A stretch of DNA of 64,000 nucleotides from Sphingobacterium sp. (GCA_031286695.1 JAITTY010000011.1:682001-746000); one strand, 5' to 3'; numbered from the stretch's first letter, positions 45,007-54,766 are shown. Program-made: numbers and translations. The notes: generated from the letters alone by a model not told the origin.

Positions 45007-45023
45007 TAGAGAATCTAGATGAG

Positions 45024-45881
45024 TTAAAATGTGACAAAAGTTGGTAGGATTAATCCCGTAGTCTTTATCGTAGCATCATTAATCCATTTTTTTGGCGATA
45101 CCACAACTTTATCCGGATTATCGTTTAACCAAGCTCCCCACCAGCTAAAACTGCTATTCGCGATAATATGATGTTTACACAATGACATGAGCTGTAGATC
45201 GCGAAAACTGTTAGAGCCGGAGTTATGTTCAACGAAGATAGCATTTATATCTTTAAACTCTGATTTACACCATTTAATATCATTAGAAAATACGACAAAA
45301 AGCGGTGAATCCTGTGTCTCAAGTATATACTGTATGCTTTTTTGATAGTATTCCTCCGTACATATATCTTTAAATAAGGGTTCTTTTAGATAATCGCCTC
45401 TCCGGACATGTAATGATACCGCATTTTGTTGTTCTATTAAATGCTGGATATGAATGTTTTTAGGCTGTTCAAATGGTGGGAAAATAAGCTGTTGACGAAG
45501 AAGTGATGCTACGTGATCAATATAGTCAATATGTTGCCAATATCCCCAATAATAGCGACTTCTACTGTCTTCAAAAATATCTTTTGTGTAAGAAAAAGGT
45601 GAAGTTTCTTCAAAATAGATATGTTTCGTATTATACAGTCGTCTCAATTTCCTCCACAGCCATTTATTGTTATTTCTGGTATAGATATTTTTTTCAAAAG
45701 TGTTGAGTTGTGGAAGTTTAATGTTGAACACTGCTTCTAATTCAAAACCATTATGTAGGTGGTAACTATTAAAATCTTCTAAATCGACTTTTACGTTCCT
45801 AAATTTTTGTTGTAATGCCAAAAAAAATGCATACTGAAAGAGCTGATTTCCTAGGCCACCTAAGAATTTTACAATCTTCAT
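45024..45881 (-). CDS. Alpha-1,2-fucosyltransferase (GT11)
   Basis: A 285-residue enzyme with the GT11 start 'MKIVKFLGGLGNQLFQYAFF', the donor-binding motif 'SLHVRRGDYL' (HxRRxD) and 'IIANSSFSWWGAWLN'. GT11 enzymes transfer fucose in alpha-1,2 linkage from GDP-fucose and are common in O-antigen and capsule clusters. It implies that the glycan contains fucose (or a related 6-deoxyhexose) and that GDP-fucose genes exist elsewhere. The gene starts four bases before the end of the neighbouring GT2 gene's spacer, so the two are co-transcribed. Confidence 0.92.
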   Translation of the reverse strand: MKIVKFLGGLGNQLFQYAFFLALQQKFRNVKVDLEDFNSYHLHNGFELEAVFNIKLPQLNTFEKNIYTRNNNKWLWRKLRRLYNTKHIYFEETSPFSYTKDIFEDSRSRYYWGYWQHIDYIDHVASLLRQQLIFPPFEQPKNIHIQHLIEQQNAVSLHVRRGDYLKEPLFKDICTEEYYQKSIQYILETQDSPLFVVFSNDIKWCKSEFKDINAIFVEHNSGSNSFRDLQLMSLCKHHIIANSSFSWWGAWLNDNPDKVVVSPKKWINDATIKTTGLILPTFVTF

Positions 45882-45884
45882 AAG

Positions 45885-46892
45885 TTATCTTTTGAGAAAG
45901 GACGATAATGTTTGTTTAAGTCCTTTTCTTAGATGCTTGAATTTGCATACATGCCATTCAAACAAAGGTTTTCTAAATAATAATTTTATTGTTTGGAACT
46001 TTCCTCTTTTTATAACAAGTTCGAACCACTTATTGTAAAGCTCATTTGAAAAAGCTGCCTGTTTATAGATATTGTACTGCTTATTTGTTTCTTTAAGTAA
46101 TGCAAGGATATGAAAATTTTCATCTAATGTGTAATTATCGTTTCTAAAGTTAGCTAAAAGAATGGCGATATATTTGTATTCAACATTTAAAGCAAATTGA
46201 TTAAGCTGTCTAATTTTTAAGTTGTAGAGCGCTTGATGAAGCTGATCTCTTTTCTGTATTGAAATATTTGTTCCATGTATCCTATATTTCACTAGGTAAT
46301 CGTCTAAATTTTCAATTGCATATTTTTGGGAAATTCTATAGAAGAGATCGTAGTCCTCTATCAGGGTATCTCCTTGATATCCATTCACTTCTCTGAATAT
46401 TTCAGTTTTGATCATTGTAGAAGAATGAACAATTGTATTTTCAAAAAACAAGGTGATTTTTATTTTATTTATATCCGTGAAAACATCGAGTCTTTCTCCA
46501 GTCTCTTTACCGTTCTGATCAATAATGAGCGCTCGGCTGCCAACAACAGCAAGATCTGGATTATTTTGGAAAGCTTTTAGCTGCTTTTCTAAACGATCTG
46601 GTATAGCTATGTCATCGCTGTCCAAAATAGCAATAAATTTCCCCTTCGCTTCAAGTAAAGCGATATTTCTACTTTCAATTAATCCACGATTTGTCTCGTT
46701 TTTTATAACTCTTATTCTGGGATCATTGAAGCTTTGAATGATTGTTTCTGTATTATCAGTGGAACCGTCATTAATGATAAGCAATTCGAAGTTTTGATAT
46801 GTTTGATTTAAAACGCTCTTTATGGAATCAGCAATAAATTTTGAAGCGTTAAAGGCGGCCATTAATACGGTAACTTCTATTTCATTCGACAT
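45885..46892 (-). CDS. Family 2 glycosyltransferase
   Basis: A 335-residue GT-A enzyme: 'VTVLMAAFNASKFIADSIKS' near the start, 'LLIINDGSTDNTETII' for nucleotide binding, and the DxD motif in 'IAILDSDDIAIPDRLEKQL'. 'GDTLIEDYDLFYRISQKY' supplies the acidic base (ED). A single catalytic domain and a short basic C-terminus, with no membrane helix, suggest a cytosolic enzyme of a surface polysaccharide. It lies three bases upstream of the fucosyltransferase. Substrate not identified. Confidence 0.9.
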   Translation of the reverse strand: MSNEIEVTVLMAAFNASKFIADSIKSVLNQTYQNFELLIINDGSTDNTETIIQSFNDPRIRVIKNETNRGLIESRNIALLEAKGKFIAILDSDDIAIPDRLEKQLKAFQNNPDLAVVGSRALIIDQNGKETGERLDVFTDINKIKITLFFENTIVHSSTMIKTEIFREVNGYQGDTLIEDYDLFYRISQKYAIENLDDYLVKYRIHGTNISIQKRDQLHQALYNLKIRQLNQFALNVEYKYIAILLANFRNDNYTLDENFHILALLKETNKQYNIYKQAAFSNELYNKWFELVIKRGKFQTIKLLFRKPLFEWHVCKFKHLRKGLKQTLSSFLKR

Positions 46893-46979
46893 AATTAAAA
46901 GATTGATCTTATTTATTTGACATAGATATATTCTTCTCAGCTTTCGCTTCGCTAGTTCTAAAGAAAAATTGAGCCGTAT

Positions 46980-47849
46980 CTAAAAAATACTTTTTAAATA
47001 AAGAATAGCTTTTTTGAAGGTGGATATTGGCCAGTTTATGTTCTTTTGGGGTAGCTTAAGATTTATAGATTTTATAAGATTATCAAGATTGCTAGCTGGG
47101 AAAAATTCTAATTTTTCCCAGCTACAGGCCGGTAAAGGATGAAAATTCAGATAGTTTTTATAATTCTCAGCTGATAGTTTATCCCAACTTCTATAAAATT
47201 CTATAGTATCGAAGTCATTTACATGGCCCCAATTACTGATTTTCTGCTGTATTTCGGAATTATCTCTAGCCCAGGACTGATGAATAACATAATAGTCTAA
47301 TATATATTCTTTTGTATTCTGTGTAGCCCTTGCTTTATTATAGATGGGGCGATTGGTCACTAAACTGCACAATTCATCATATGGGGATATAATGAAAAAG
47401 CCATCGATTGTTTTTTTGAATAATACGATAAGTTTGATTCGAAAAGTAACGGGTGTTTTATCCGGTTGTTTCAAAAGAAATTTATTCTTTTTGAGAAATG
47501 TTGTTAGCTTCTTAAAATCATAAGGGTATTCGTCACTATCCAATTGGATATGCCATCCGCCCTTGCCCATATATTGAGCAAGCATATTGCGTTGTCTAGT
47601 TTCAGATACCAAGGGGGCTTGTCCTGCAACATAGAAATCATCAGCATAAAACTGAATTTTATGATTGGTGTCAAGCTTTCTTATCTCTTCGAAGGTACTT
47701 TCCGGTATTTCAAAATGATTACCTGTCCACGTTCTTTTATTAATGTCGTAGCTTATAGTAATGCAGTCAGCCTCTGCATATACCTGTTTAAGTGAGGTGA
47801 TGATATACTTGTAGTCATAAGATAATAAATAACCTATTTTAATTAACAT
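46980..47849 (-). CDS. Putative GT-A-like glycosyltransferase of unknown specificity
   Basis: A 289-residue protein with an N-terminal GT-A-like pattern. 'LISYDINKRTWTG'-like segments (here 'ITISYDINKRTWTG') precede 'RQRNMLAQYMGKGGWHIQLDSDEYPYDF', which carries an acidic DxDE metal site. The C-terminal half ('YYVIHQSWARDNSEIQQKIS') has conserved His and Trp. It is probably a diverged GT2-type enzyme, supported mainly by its position in the cluster. Its start overlaps the previous gene by 11 bases. Confidence 0.6.
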   Translation of the reverse strand: MLIKIGYLLSYDYKYIITSLKQVYAEADCITISYDINKRTWTGNHFEIPESTFEEIRKLDTNHKIQFYADDFYVAGQAPLVSETRQRNMLAQYMGKGGWHIQLDSDEYPYDFKKLTTFLKKNKFLLKQPDKTPVTFRIKLIVLFKKTIDGFFIISPYDELCSLVTNRPIYNKARATQNTKEYILDYYVIHQSWARDNSEIQQKISNWGHVNDFDTIEFYRSWDKLSAENYKNYLNFHPLPACSWEKLEFFPASNLDNLIKSINLKLPQKNINWPISTFKKAILYLKSIF

Positions 47850-49887
47850 GATGCTTTTTTTTTGATTGTAATTCTACTGCTTTGATTTTATCAAACAAGG
47901 TTTCTCTAGAAAATGGTCGAAGCCCTCTTTCGGAGTGCATCTGAATTTTTTTCCATAAATCTTCATCAGTATATAAAAGCAAGATTTTTTCTGCGAATTC
48001 TTCTGCTGTTTCAGCCAATAGAACTGTTTCTCCATCCTCCAATTGCATTCCTTCTGCTCCTATTTTGCTTGTAACAACCGGAAGATAATACTCGAAAGCT
48101 TGACCAATTTTACCTTTGACTCCCGCACCATATCGTAATGGGGCTACCATTAATTTAGTATTGAGGAAGTAATCAGTTATATCAGGTACATGGCCAAGCA
48201 GTTTTATCTTAGGATGGGATATATTCAATAATGTGTTTACATCCCCAATAACATAAAGCTCAATTTCGGGATTTGTTTTCCAGATATGAGGCATGATATC
48301 TTCATGTAGAAATTGCATTGAATCAAGATTGGGGAGGTGTTTTGATCCAATAAAAAGTAAACCGCTCCGCTGTGTGAAATCTGGTATCTTCTCAATGTTT
48401 ACTTTTGGATAATGTACATTGGAAATGACAATCATCTTATTCCGAGCGCAAAATTTTTCCATATATACCCCTTCTTCATCGGAAATTGGAATAATGATGT
48501 CTGCTTCAGAGGATGCAATTTTTTCATTTTTCAGCGCCTTGAGGTACCATTTTTTTAAATTTTTATTTAACGGGTCGCGTTCTAGCATTCGCAGCAATCT
48601 GAGATGATGAACATCAACCATGTCAAATACCAAGGTAGGATTTCGCAGCAGTTTCCGAACAGTTTTATAATAACTAATGAAGACATCTGCCGTATAGAAC
48701 CAACAAATGGGATTTATATGTTGTATATTGTTAAAGTATTTTCGGAGCCCTTTTCTTTTTCTATATTCATAATAAGTAAATACCCCCATTTTTTGAAAAA
48801 AAGATAAGTAGGGATTATTTATTCTATTGGAGTCTACAATTAACGTAATATGGTAACCTAATGCCTTAACTGCTTTAATTATTTCTGAAAATCTTAGGTC
48901 TCCCGAATTATTGTCATATTCAGGCAAACGATAATAGAAAAAAACAATGCTTTTGTTGGAGTAAAGTTCTAATATACGTTGTTCTACATTCAAGGCTGAA
49001 ATATTTCCTATTTCTGTTGACCATTTATGCTTGAATTTTTCCAGATTTTTTTGAAAAAGCTGTTGCTTAGATTGGATTTTATTTTCATCATTGGAGTTAT
49101 ATGATACGCCATTAAAATGAACTACTCTAGAAAAAGGAGTATAATAAATATCTTTACCCTGAAGATATCTCAAAGAGAAACATAAATCCGTTTCCTCGAA
49201 ATAGGCCGGAGAAAATTGTTCGTCAAAAAGATTTAATTCATGAATATCGCTGTACTTTTTGAATAGGAGGCTGCATCCGGAACAGTAATCCACTTTATAA
49301 ATATAATTTACTTCCGGATAATAATGTTCTTTTTTAACAACTTGACTTATATGACAGTCTTTCATAAAAACACAGCCGGCTTCTTGGAGACTGCCATCCG
49401 AATTTAATAGTTTTGAGCCAACAGCACCAACATTTTGAAAGGTTGCGAAAACTTCGTAGAGTGCATCTAAAAAACCTTCCTTAACTATAGTATCGTTATT
49501 CAGTAAATAAATATATTCGCCTCGCGCCATTGAAATCCCTTGGTTTACACTCTTTAAAAAACCTAAATTTTCTGAATTATTTATAATCTGGATATTTTCA
49601 ATAAGCGAAAAGTCGGTTGAATCACTGCTTTTATCATTAATCAGAAGGATTTCAAAGCTAACGGTCGGTAGGTGTCGGTGTATCGAATTAAGGCATGCCC
49701 AAGTATATGCTTCTTGATTATAGAAAGGAATAATTATAGAAACTGTAGGATTCGAGAAATATGGAAAGACCAATTTACTACGCTTAAAGTTTACGGGTAT
49801 ATCTGTCACTGTAACTTGCTCTGCGTGTAGGTTATTAATATATTTTGTTTTTTCTATCCAATTTTTAATTGTTGTGCGAAGTCCCAT
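47839..49887 (-). CDS. Bifunctional glycosyltransferase, GT2-GT4 fusion
   Basis: A 682-residue protein with two catalytic domains. The N-terminal GT2 domain (about 45-300) has 'VSIIIPFYNQEAYTWACLNS', 'ILLINDKSSDST', 'YIYLLNNDTIVKEGFL' and 'FEETDLCFSLRYLQGKD'. The C-terminal GT-B domain (about 310-675) begins 'SIVFFYYRLPEYDNNSGDLR' and ends with 'LFIGSKHLPNLDSMQFL' and 'MVAPLRYGAGVKGKIGQAFE', the donor-binding EX7E-like region. The fusion can add two sugars in succession. Both domains appear intact; specificities are unknown. Confidence 0.9.
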   Translation of the reverse strand: MGLRTTIKNWIEKTKYINNLHAEQVTVTDIPVNFKRSKLVFPYFSNPTVSIIIPFYNQEAYTWACLNSIHRHLPTVSFEILLINDKSSDSTDFSLIENIQIINNSENLGFLKSVNQGISMARGEYIYLLNNDTIVKEGFLDALYEVFATFQNVGAVGSKLLNSDGSLQEAGCVFMKDCHISQVVKKEHYYPEVNYIYKVDYCSGCSLLFKKYSDIHELNLFDEQFSPAYFEETDLCFSLRYLQGKDIYYTPFSRVVHFNGVSYNSNDENKIQSKQQLFQKNLEKFKHKWSTEIGNISALNVEQRILELYSNKSIVFFYYRLPEYDNNSGDLRFSEIIKAVKALGYHITLIVDSNRINNPYLSFFQKMGVFTYYEYRKRKGLRKYFNNIQHINPICWFYTADVFISYYKTVRKLLRNPTLVFDMVDVHHLRLLRMLERDPLNKNLKKWYLKALKNEKIASSEADIIIPISDEEGVYMEKFCARNKMIVISNVHYPKVNIEKIPDFTQRSGLLFIGSKHLPNLDSMQFLHEDIMPHIWKTNPEIELYVIGDVNTLLNISHPKIKLLGHVPDITDYFLNTKLMVAPLRYGAGVKGKIGQAFEYYLPVVTSKIGAEGMQLEDGETVLLAETAEEFAEKILLLYTDEDLWKKIQMHSERGLRPFSRETLFDKIKAVELQSKKKHHVN

Positions 49888-49963
49888 GTATTATTTCAAT
49901 GAATTATGAAAAGTTTGTTTGAAGTGTTAAAGATAGTAAGAGCCGATGGATATTAAGATATGT

Positions 49964-51022
49964 TTAAGACACTTCATGGTATCTTTCGATTATGTTTTTC
50001 CACGAAGTCTTTACGTCCTCACTTTCATTGGCTATACTATAATTTGTCGAGATAAAATCTGAAGCTTGTTTTCTTTGACGTGTTACTAGATCTGGGTTTG
50101 TCTCAAATAAACCTACTATGTAAATAATTTTATTGACATATCCTATTATGTCTCCTTCCTCTATCGAATATGAAAATTCTGGGTTAAAATATTCCGCGCC
50201 TCCTCTGCCTTTATATCCCACAACAATACAGCCACAGGCCATTGCTTCGGCGGGTGGTAGACCAAACCCTTCCCGATGATTGAAACTTAAAAAAATTGCA
50301 CTTTCACGCATAATCCGCGCTACTTCTTTTTCTGATTTATTTTCAATAGGGATTAACCTCCAGGAATCGTCGATCCCTTTAAGTTGGAGTATTTTAATGA
50401 CTTGTGAGATATCGTGAGACAATTTTCTAGGCATAAAACATATTTGTCTTTTCTTGTCTGGAGAATAAAAGAAAAGTTCATTGTTTATTCCTAACCTTAA
50501 CTTATGAATTGAGATCTCAGGAAAGACATATTTCAGGTAACTTTGGGAGTCTTCAGATACTGTGATTACTGCCAGAGTCTTATCGTCAGTATATGTGTTT
50601 TTCTGTAATTCAAAGTTAGTTGAATGGTCAAATGTATAATAGCAGTTTTGATTAAATATTACCCGCGATAAATTTGGTGTAATTTTATGTGCATTTAAGC
50701 CATAAAATTCTGGAAAGACCAATATGGAATTACTTTCTAATTTCTTGCTGACCAACTTTAGAAGAAATAATGTTATTCTTCTGAGGATATTGATGCTTTT
50801 TGACTTAGCAATGTACTTTATTTGCTTAAAGATATATGGATTATAGGAAATTGGAGGATTATTTTCTAACCATTTCTCTTTATTCCCGTGCCATTTATGT
50901 AGGATTTTAGCATTAATTCCAGCACTATTTAATATATCTACCTGCCTATACATCTGTTTAACCCCACCAGTAGCATATTTATTTGTCGGACAGATAAAAT
51001 AAATAATAAAATCTTTTTCCAT
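49964..51022 (-). CDS. Family 4 glycosyltransferase
   Basis: The ATG at 51022 is chosen because it overlaps the TAA of the preceding gene by one base (TAATG); an in-frame ATG eight codons upstream would lie inside that gene. The 352-residue GT-B enzyme shows 'CPTNKYATGGVKQMYRQVDI' at the start and the donor-binding motif 'SFNHREGFGLPPAEAMACGC' with the EX7E glutamates. The early region is basic, suited to membrane-bound acceptors. It is part of the minus-strand glycan operon, with a 76-base gap to the following fusion gene. Confidence 0.87.
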   Translation of the reverse strand: MEKDFIIYFICPTNKYATGGVKQMYRQVDILNSAGINAKILHKWHGNKEKWLENNPPISYNPYIFKQIKYIAKSKSINILRRITLFLLKLVSKKLESNSILVFPEFYGLNAHKITPNLSRVIFNQNCYYTFDHSTNFELQKNTYTDDKTLAVITVSEDSQSYLKYVFPEISIHKLRLGINNELFFYSPDKKRQICFMPRKLSHDISQVIKILQLKGIDDSWRLIPIENKSEKEVARIMRESAIFLSFNHREGFGLPPAEAMACGCIVVGYKGRGGAEYFNPEFSYSIEEGDIIGYVNKIIYIVGLFETNPDLVTRQRKQASDFISTNYSIANESEDVKTSWKNIIERYHEVS

Positions 51023-51978
51023 TATGATGTAACGTTTTCCACCCAATTTTCTAAAGAGTACCTTTTTGTTATTTGTGAATCTGGATTAAGATACTCATCT
51101 TTTAGAAAATCCTCAGGGATCTCAATGTTATTGATATCTTGAAGATATAGGATATTTGTCGTATTGTAAAATTCCAGGGATTTTACATTTTCAGCTGTTG
51201 TAATCAGTTTCTTTTTTAATCCTAGCGCCTCAAAAGGGCGAAAAGAAAGTCCCTTTTGATGCGGATGTGATAGATCTAAAATGACCTTGCTGTCGAAATA
51301 ATATTCACAGGATTTTTTAAAAGGGATAATTTGCTCAATTATTTCCATATTTTCCGGAAGTTTTTCTTTGATTTGGTCTTTTTTATAGACAAAAATTCGT
51401 GCTTTTGCTTTTATCCCTTGGCTGTTGAAGTATTGAAATAGTTTGATAGCATCATGAATTCTATTGTCATATGTTATCAATAGGGCGACGTCAAATTTTA
51501 TCTCCCAATTTTGAGCTTCCTTAAAGTAAAAATTAGTGATAGGGGTAAATCCATAATTATAACAGTCATCAGGGTCGAAGCTTAATACATTGTCAAATTT
51601 AGCAAGATATTCATTTGATTGTGGAATTTTCTTGATACTGTCCCACAGAATTGCCTTGCTTTTTTTTGACTTAGCAATAGCAGTCTCTAATGCCTGTTCT
51701 GTTAACATATCTGGTCGATTTACAAGGAGCAAATCATATTCTTCGGATCTTTCAATGGTCTGCTGGATATATAATTCAGTTTTTATCTTTTTTAGATTAT
51801 GTCCTTTAAAAGTTTTTAGGAAAAAATTGAATATTCTTTCACCAATATTTTTATACTTATAGGGTTTTGTTGAGTCTATTTCAATTACTTCATAATCGCT
51901 ATAGGATTGTAATCCTTGATAGACAACTTCATTAAATCCGTAATAATTAGGAGCTATAAAGAGTAATTTTTTTTTCAT
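51022..51978 (-). CDS. CgeB-like glycosyltransferase family protein, copy 1
   Basis: A 318-residue protein resembling the CgeB/GT-B family: 'LLLVNRPDMLTEQAL', 'NVLSFDPDDCYNYGF', 'FDVALLITYDNRIHDAIKLF', and a C-terminal 'GLSFRPFEALGLKKKLITT' that corresponds to the donor-binding region. It is a clear paralogue of the next gene, sharing 'YKYKNIGER/FGER' and the DxDDxxxYGF pattern. It overlaps that gene by 32 bases and the following one by one. Function is probably sugar transfer to the same surface glycan. Confidence 0.72.
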   Translation of the reverse strand: MKKKLLFIAPNYYGFNEVVYQGLQSYSDYEVIEIDSTKPYKYKNIGERIFNFFLKTFKGHNLKKIKTELYIQQTIERSEEYDLLLVNRPDMLTEQALETAIAKSKKSKAILWDSIKKIPQSNEYLAKFDNVLSFDPDDCYNYGFTPITNFYFKEAQNWEIKFDVALLITYDNRIHDAIKLFQYFNSQGIKAKARIFVYKKDQIKEKLPENMEIIEQIIPFKKSCEYYFDSKVILDLSHPHQKGLSFRPFEALGLKKKLITTAENVKSLEFYNTTNILYLQDINNIEIPEDFLKDEYLNPDSQITKRYSLENWVENVTS

Positions 51979-52963
51979 TTAAGATTTGTTCAAGACCAAA
52001 TACGTTGTCAAGCCAATTATCTAAAGTGTATTTTCTAAATAATTCGGTGGAAATTCTTTTGTATGGAGTATGAAAAAAAGATTCGTTTAGAATTTCTAGA
52101 TCGTTATCGATATATAGAATATTTTGAGGATCGTAAAAATCATAGTTCAGAATACTAGGATTGTCAGTGATGAGTTTTTTCTCAAAAGCCATCGCTTCAA
52201 AAATACGAAAGCTTAATCCTTCTTGGCCATCTCGCATAAGATCCAAAATTACTTTGTTTTTCTTATATTCGGCTAATACTTCATCTATATATATCGGGGT
52301 TTTTCTTAGTTGAATATACTTACTAAGTAGTCTGCTAGAAGATAATTGCTTTAGTTTCTCCTTCCAGATCTGTTTTCCGACCACAATAATCTTACTGCGT
52401 ACTTGAAGAGCGGAAAGACGAGCCGCGAGTTTACGCAAAAGCTTGATGCGCCGTTTGTCATAGGATGTTATATAGAATAAGTCGTTTTCAATTTCCTCAG
52501 CCGGAATTGGTTGTTCAGAAAGATAATTGTAGTTTGTTATCTTCTCAAAACCATATTTTTCTACGTCCTTGTCTTCAAAAGAGTAAATCTTATCAAACAA
52601 TTCCAATTTTTCTTCTACCGGAAAACGATCGAGGTTGTCATAGAGATAAGAGATTAAATAAGGAGTATAAGATTTGATCTCTTTAATAGTCCCATAATCT
52701 AATGTATGGGGATTTAGGACGAGTATCTGGTCTTGAGGGCCTAGTTCTTTCAGGGTATTTACTACGTACTCCTGACGTTTCACATGTTTGATGTTTTTAT
52801 TCAGAAAAATTTTGCTTATCGCATTAGAGACCCGTTCACCAAAATTTTTGTATTTATATGCACCCATATTGATATGTGATGCATCAATCCCCTTTTCTTG
52901 TAATTTCTTTACAATATGGTGGTCGTAGTTCCAGTAATCAAAGCTTATAATGCAAATCTTCAT
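51947..52963 (-). CDS. CgeB-like glycosyltransferase family protein, copy 2
   Basis: A 338-residue paralogue of the adjacent gene. Shared blocks in the same order are 'AYKYKNFGERVSNAISKIF', 'QILVLNPHTLDYGTI', 'KIYSFEDKDVEKYGFEKITN', 'LFYITSYDKRRIKLLRKL' and 'EGLSFRIFEAMAFEKKLITD'. No signal peptide or membrane helix is visible. The pair looks like a tandem duplication followed by divergence, which would give two related transfer steps. It overlaps the upstream GT2 gene by four bases (ATGA type), so translation is coupled. Confidence 0.72.
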   Translation of the reverse strand: MKICIISFDYWNYDHHIVKKLQEKGIDASHINMGAYKYKNFGERVSNAISKIFLNKNIKHVKRQEYVVNTLKELGPQDQILVLNPHTLDYGTIKEIKSYTPYLISYLYDNLDRFPVEEKLELFDKIYSFEDKDVEKYGFEKITNYNYLSEQPIPAEEIENDLFYITSYDKRRIKLLRKLAARLSALQVRSKIIVVGKQIWKEKLKQLSSSRLLSKYIQLRKTPIYIDEVLAEYKKNKVILDLMRDGQEGLSFRIFEAMAFEKKLITDNPSILNYDFYDPQNILYIDNDLEILNESFFHTPYKRISTELFRKYTLDNWLDNVFGLEQILNEKKITLYSS

Positions 52964-53715
52964 TTTTTTCCTTCTCTTTTCAATGACTTAAAAGTTTCAT
53001 GTACACTGAGACTCTGTAAGTAGCAAAGTTGGTATCCTCGTCGCCCATCTAATATTCCTAGTTTCAAAAAGTATGCCTTAAAAAATTTAAAGGATACTTT
53101 GGCTAGGTGACTTAAGAGCGAATACCGTTTATTTTTGGCGTATAGCTCTTTACCTTTAAGCTGACCATAATGGATCATTTTTTCCTTATAACTCGCATAG
53201 TCTGCAAAGGAATAGTGCCATATCTTGTTTTTTAAGCTACCAATTGTGCCATTGACAAGCAATGTCTCATGCACTTTCTTTTTCGTGTCGTATGTTGCTT
53301 TACTTTTTTTGAACAAACGGAAGTTCTTATCGTTTTGTGTTCCCGAAAAATTAATGCGTTCGCCACAAAAGAAAAATAGCCGATACATATAATAAGCATC
53401 TTTTGCTTGCGGATCGTTTATTGTCGATAATATCTCCGTTTGGCAAGCCGAAGTCAAACGCTCATCGGCATCCAAAAAAAGTACCCAATCGTTATTCGCA
53501 TAAGTCAAGGCCAAATTGCGCTGCTTGGTGAAGTCCTCAAACTTGTTTTGATAAATTTTCACTTTGGGGTGCAGACCAGCTAATTCAACTGTTCGATCGG
53601 TACTGAATGAATCCACAACAATGATCTCATCTGCAAACTCCATGCTTTTGAGGACTTCTGCTATATTATCCTCTTCATTGTATGTAATGATTAAAGCGCT
53701 TATTTTTTGACTCAA
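52960..53715 (-). CDS. Family 2 glycosyltransferase, LPS core type (WaaE/KdtX-like)
   Basis: A 251-residue GT2 enzyme with the compact pattern of WaaE/KdtX beta-glucosyltransferases: 'SALIITYNEEDNIAEVLKS' , 'ADEIIVVDSFSTDRTVEL', 'WVLFLDADERL' (DAD metal site) and the C-terminal basic segment 'KAYFLKLGILDGRRGYQLCY'. Such enzymes add a sugar to the inner core of lipopolysaccharide or lipooligosaccharide. It is the first gene of the nine-gene minus-strand unit, whose promoter should lie in the 357-base AT-rich region upstream. The exact sugar is unknown. Confidence 0.9.
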   Translation of the reverse strand: MSQKISALIITYNEEDNIAEVLKSMEFADEIIVVDSFSTDRTVELAGLHPKVKIYQNKFEDFTKQRNLALTYANNDWVLFLDADERLTSACQTEILSTINDPQAKDAYYMYRLFFFCGERINFSGTQNDKNFRLFKKSKATYDTKKKVHETLLVNGTIGSLKNKIWHYSFADYASYKEKMIHYGQLKGKELYAKNKRYSLLSHLAKVSFKFFKAYFLKLGILDGRRGYQLCYLQSLSVHETFKSLKREGKK

Positions 53716-54072
53716 GGTATACGATATAATTGAAAAATTGGACCATACTTTATTGTAACGTGAAAGTTCGCTAATTCGTTACAATTTAATTGAAAAAATG
53801 ACATTTAATGTTTTCACAATGTAGATCACTATAGTGGGCTTTATTGCTTTGTGACAAATATATTACATATTTTTTGTAATAAAATATAAAAAAAATGAAA
53901 TGTTTGTGAAGCGAATATTTATTGTTCTCTAGAACAATATGTGATTAACTAAATACAAGAAAATACATATTTGTAAGGGATATATCGTTATTTTTGCATG
54001 TTTTATAGTTTTGAATCTATTTTTACAACACTGTATACGCTATTTATTACCATAATTTAATTTTTATTCCAA
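53716..54072. other. AT-rich divergent promoter region
   Basis: No gene is visible in these 357 bases, which separate the minus-strand glycan operon from the plus-strand GT32 gene. Long A/T runs dominate. One plus-strand promoter candidate is listed separately. No matching box was found for the minus strand. Confidence 0.6.
53970..53996 (+). promoter_or_regulatory. Candidate promoter for the GT32-GT90 pair
   Basis: TATTTTTG (53989-53996) matches the TAnnTTTG -7 consensus, and TTTG (53970-53973) could be the -33 element. The 15-base spacing is shorter than usual, so this is tentative. The GTG start of the gene is 77 bases downstream. Confidence 0.3.
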
Positions 54073-54738
54073 GTGGCTATTCCAAAAGTTATCTATCAGA
54101 CTTTTAAAACCAATAAGATACCCTTGTTGACGAAGTTTTATATTTGGCGATTTCTGAAGCGAAATAAAGGCTATAGTAGGAAGTTCTTTGATGATGCTCA
54201 AATTGATACACTTATCAGGGAAAATTTTGACCAACGTACGTATAAGGCCTTTGCCCGTTTACAGATCGGAGCCGCTAAGGCGGATTTTTTCAGGTACGCG
54301 GTTTTATATGTTTATGGCGGTATTTATTTAGATTTGGATAGCGATATTATCGGTGTGTTGGATCGTGTTATTAGGCCTGATGATACTGCTGTTATTACCC
54401 ATGAAAAGAATAGAAGTCTTTATGCACAATGGGCATTGATCTACGATAAAGGACACCCGTTCCTGAGAAGGACGATCGAATTAATTGTACGGAATATCGA
54501 GGAAAACAGATACCCCCATGACGTCCATCAGATGACGGGACCAACTGTATATACAGAAGCTATAAATGTGGTCTTAAAAGAAGATCCTCAAGTTTCCTAT
54601 CGCCGGATAACAGACGATTATCAAGGGCTCCTGAAATTTAAGTATAAACTCAGTAAGATTCTGATTTACGGAGATCGCTCACTGCATTGGAAAAAAATGC
54701 AGCTTCGTGTGCCCGTGGTCAAACCTGAGGACGATTAG
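54073..54738 (+). CDS. GT32-family glycosyltransferase (OCH1/capsular sugar transferase type)
   Basis: A 221-residue enzyme. The only start giving the family opening 'MAIPKVIYQTFKTNKIP' is a GTG at 54073; a stop codon lies just upstream. The signature 'LQIGAAKADFFRYAVLYVYG' is followed by the metal-binding 'IYLDLDSDI' (DLDSD at 87-91), and 'HQMTGPTVYTEAI' closes the core. GT32 enzymes add hexoses to surface glycans or glycolipids. It is followed by a GT90 gene after 28 bases, probably co-transcribed. Confidence 0.9.
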   Translation: MAIPKVIYQTFKTNKIPLLTKFYIWRFLKRNKGYSRKFFDDAQIDTLIRENFDQRTYKAFARLQIGAAKADFFRYAVLYVYGGIYLDLDSDIIGVLDRVIRPDDTAVITHEKNRSLYAQWALIYDKGHPFLRRTIELIVRNIEENRYPHDVHQMTGPTVYTEAINVVLKEDPQVSYRRITDDYQGLLKFKYKLSKILIYGDRSLHWKKMQLRVPVVKPEDD

Positions 54739-54766
54739 TTAAGACAGCTCTTATTTCTTATATGCT

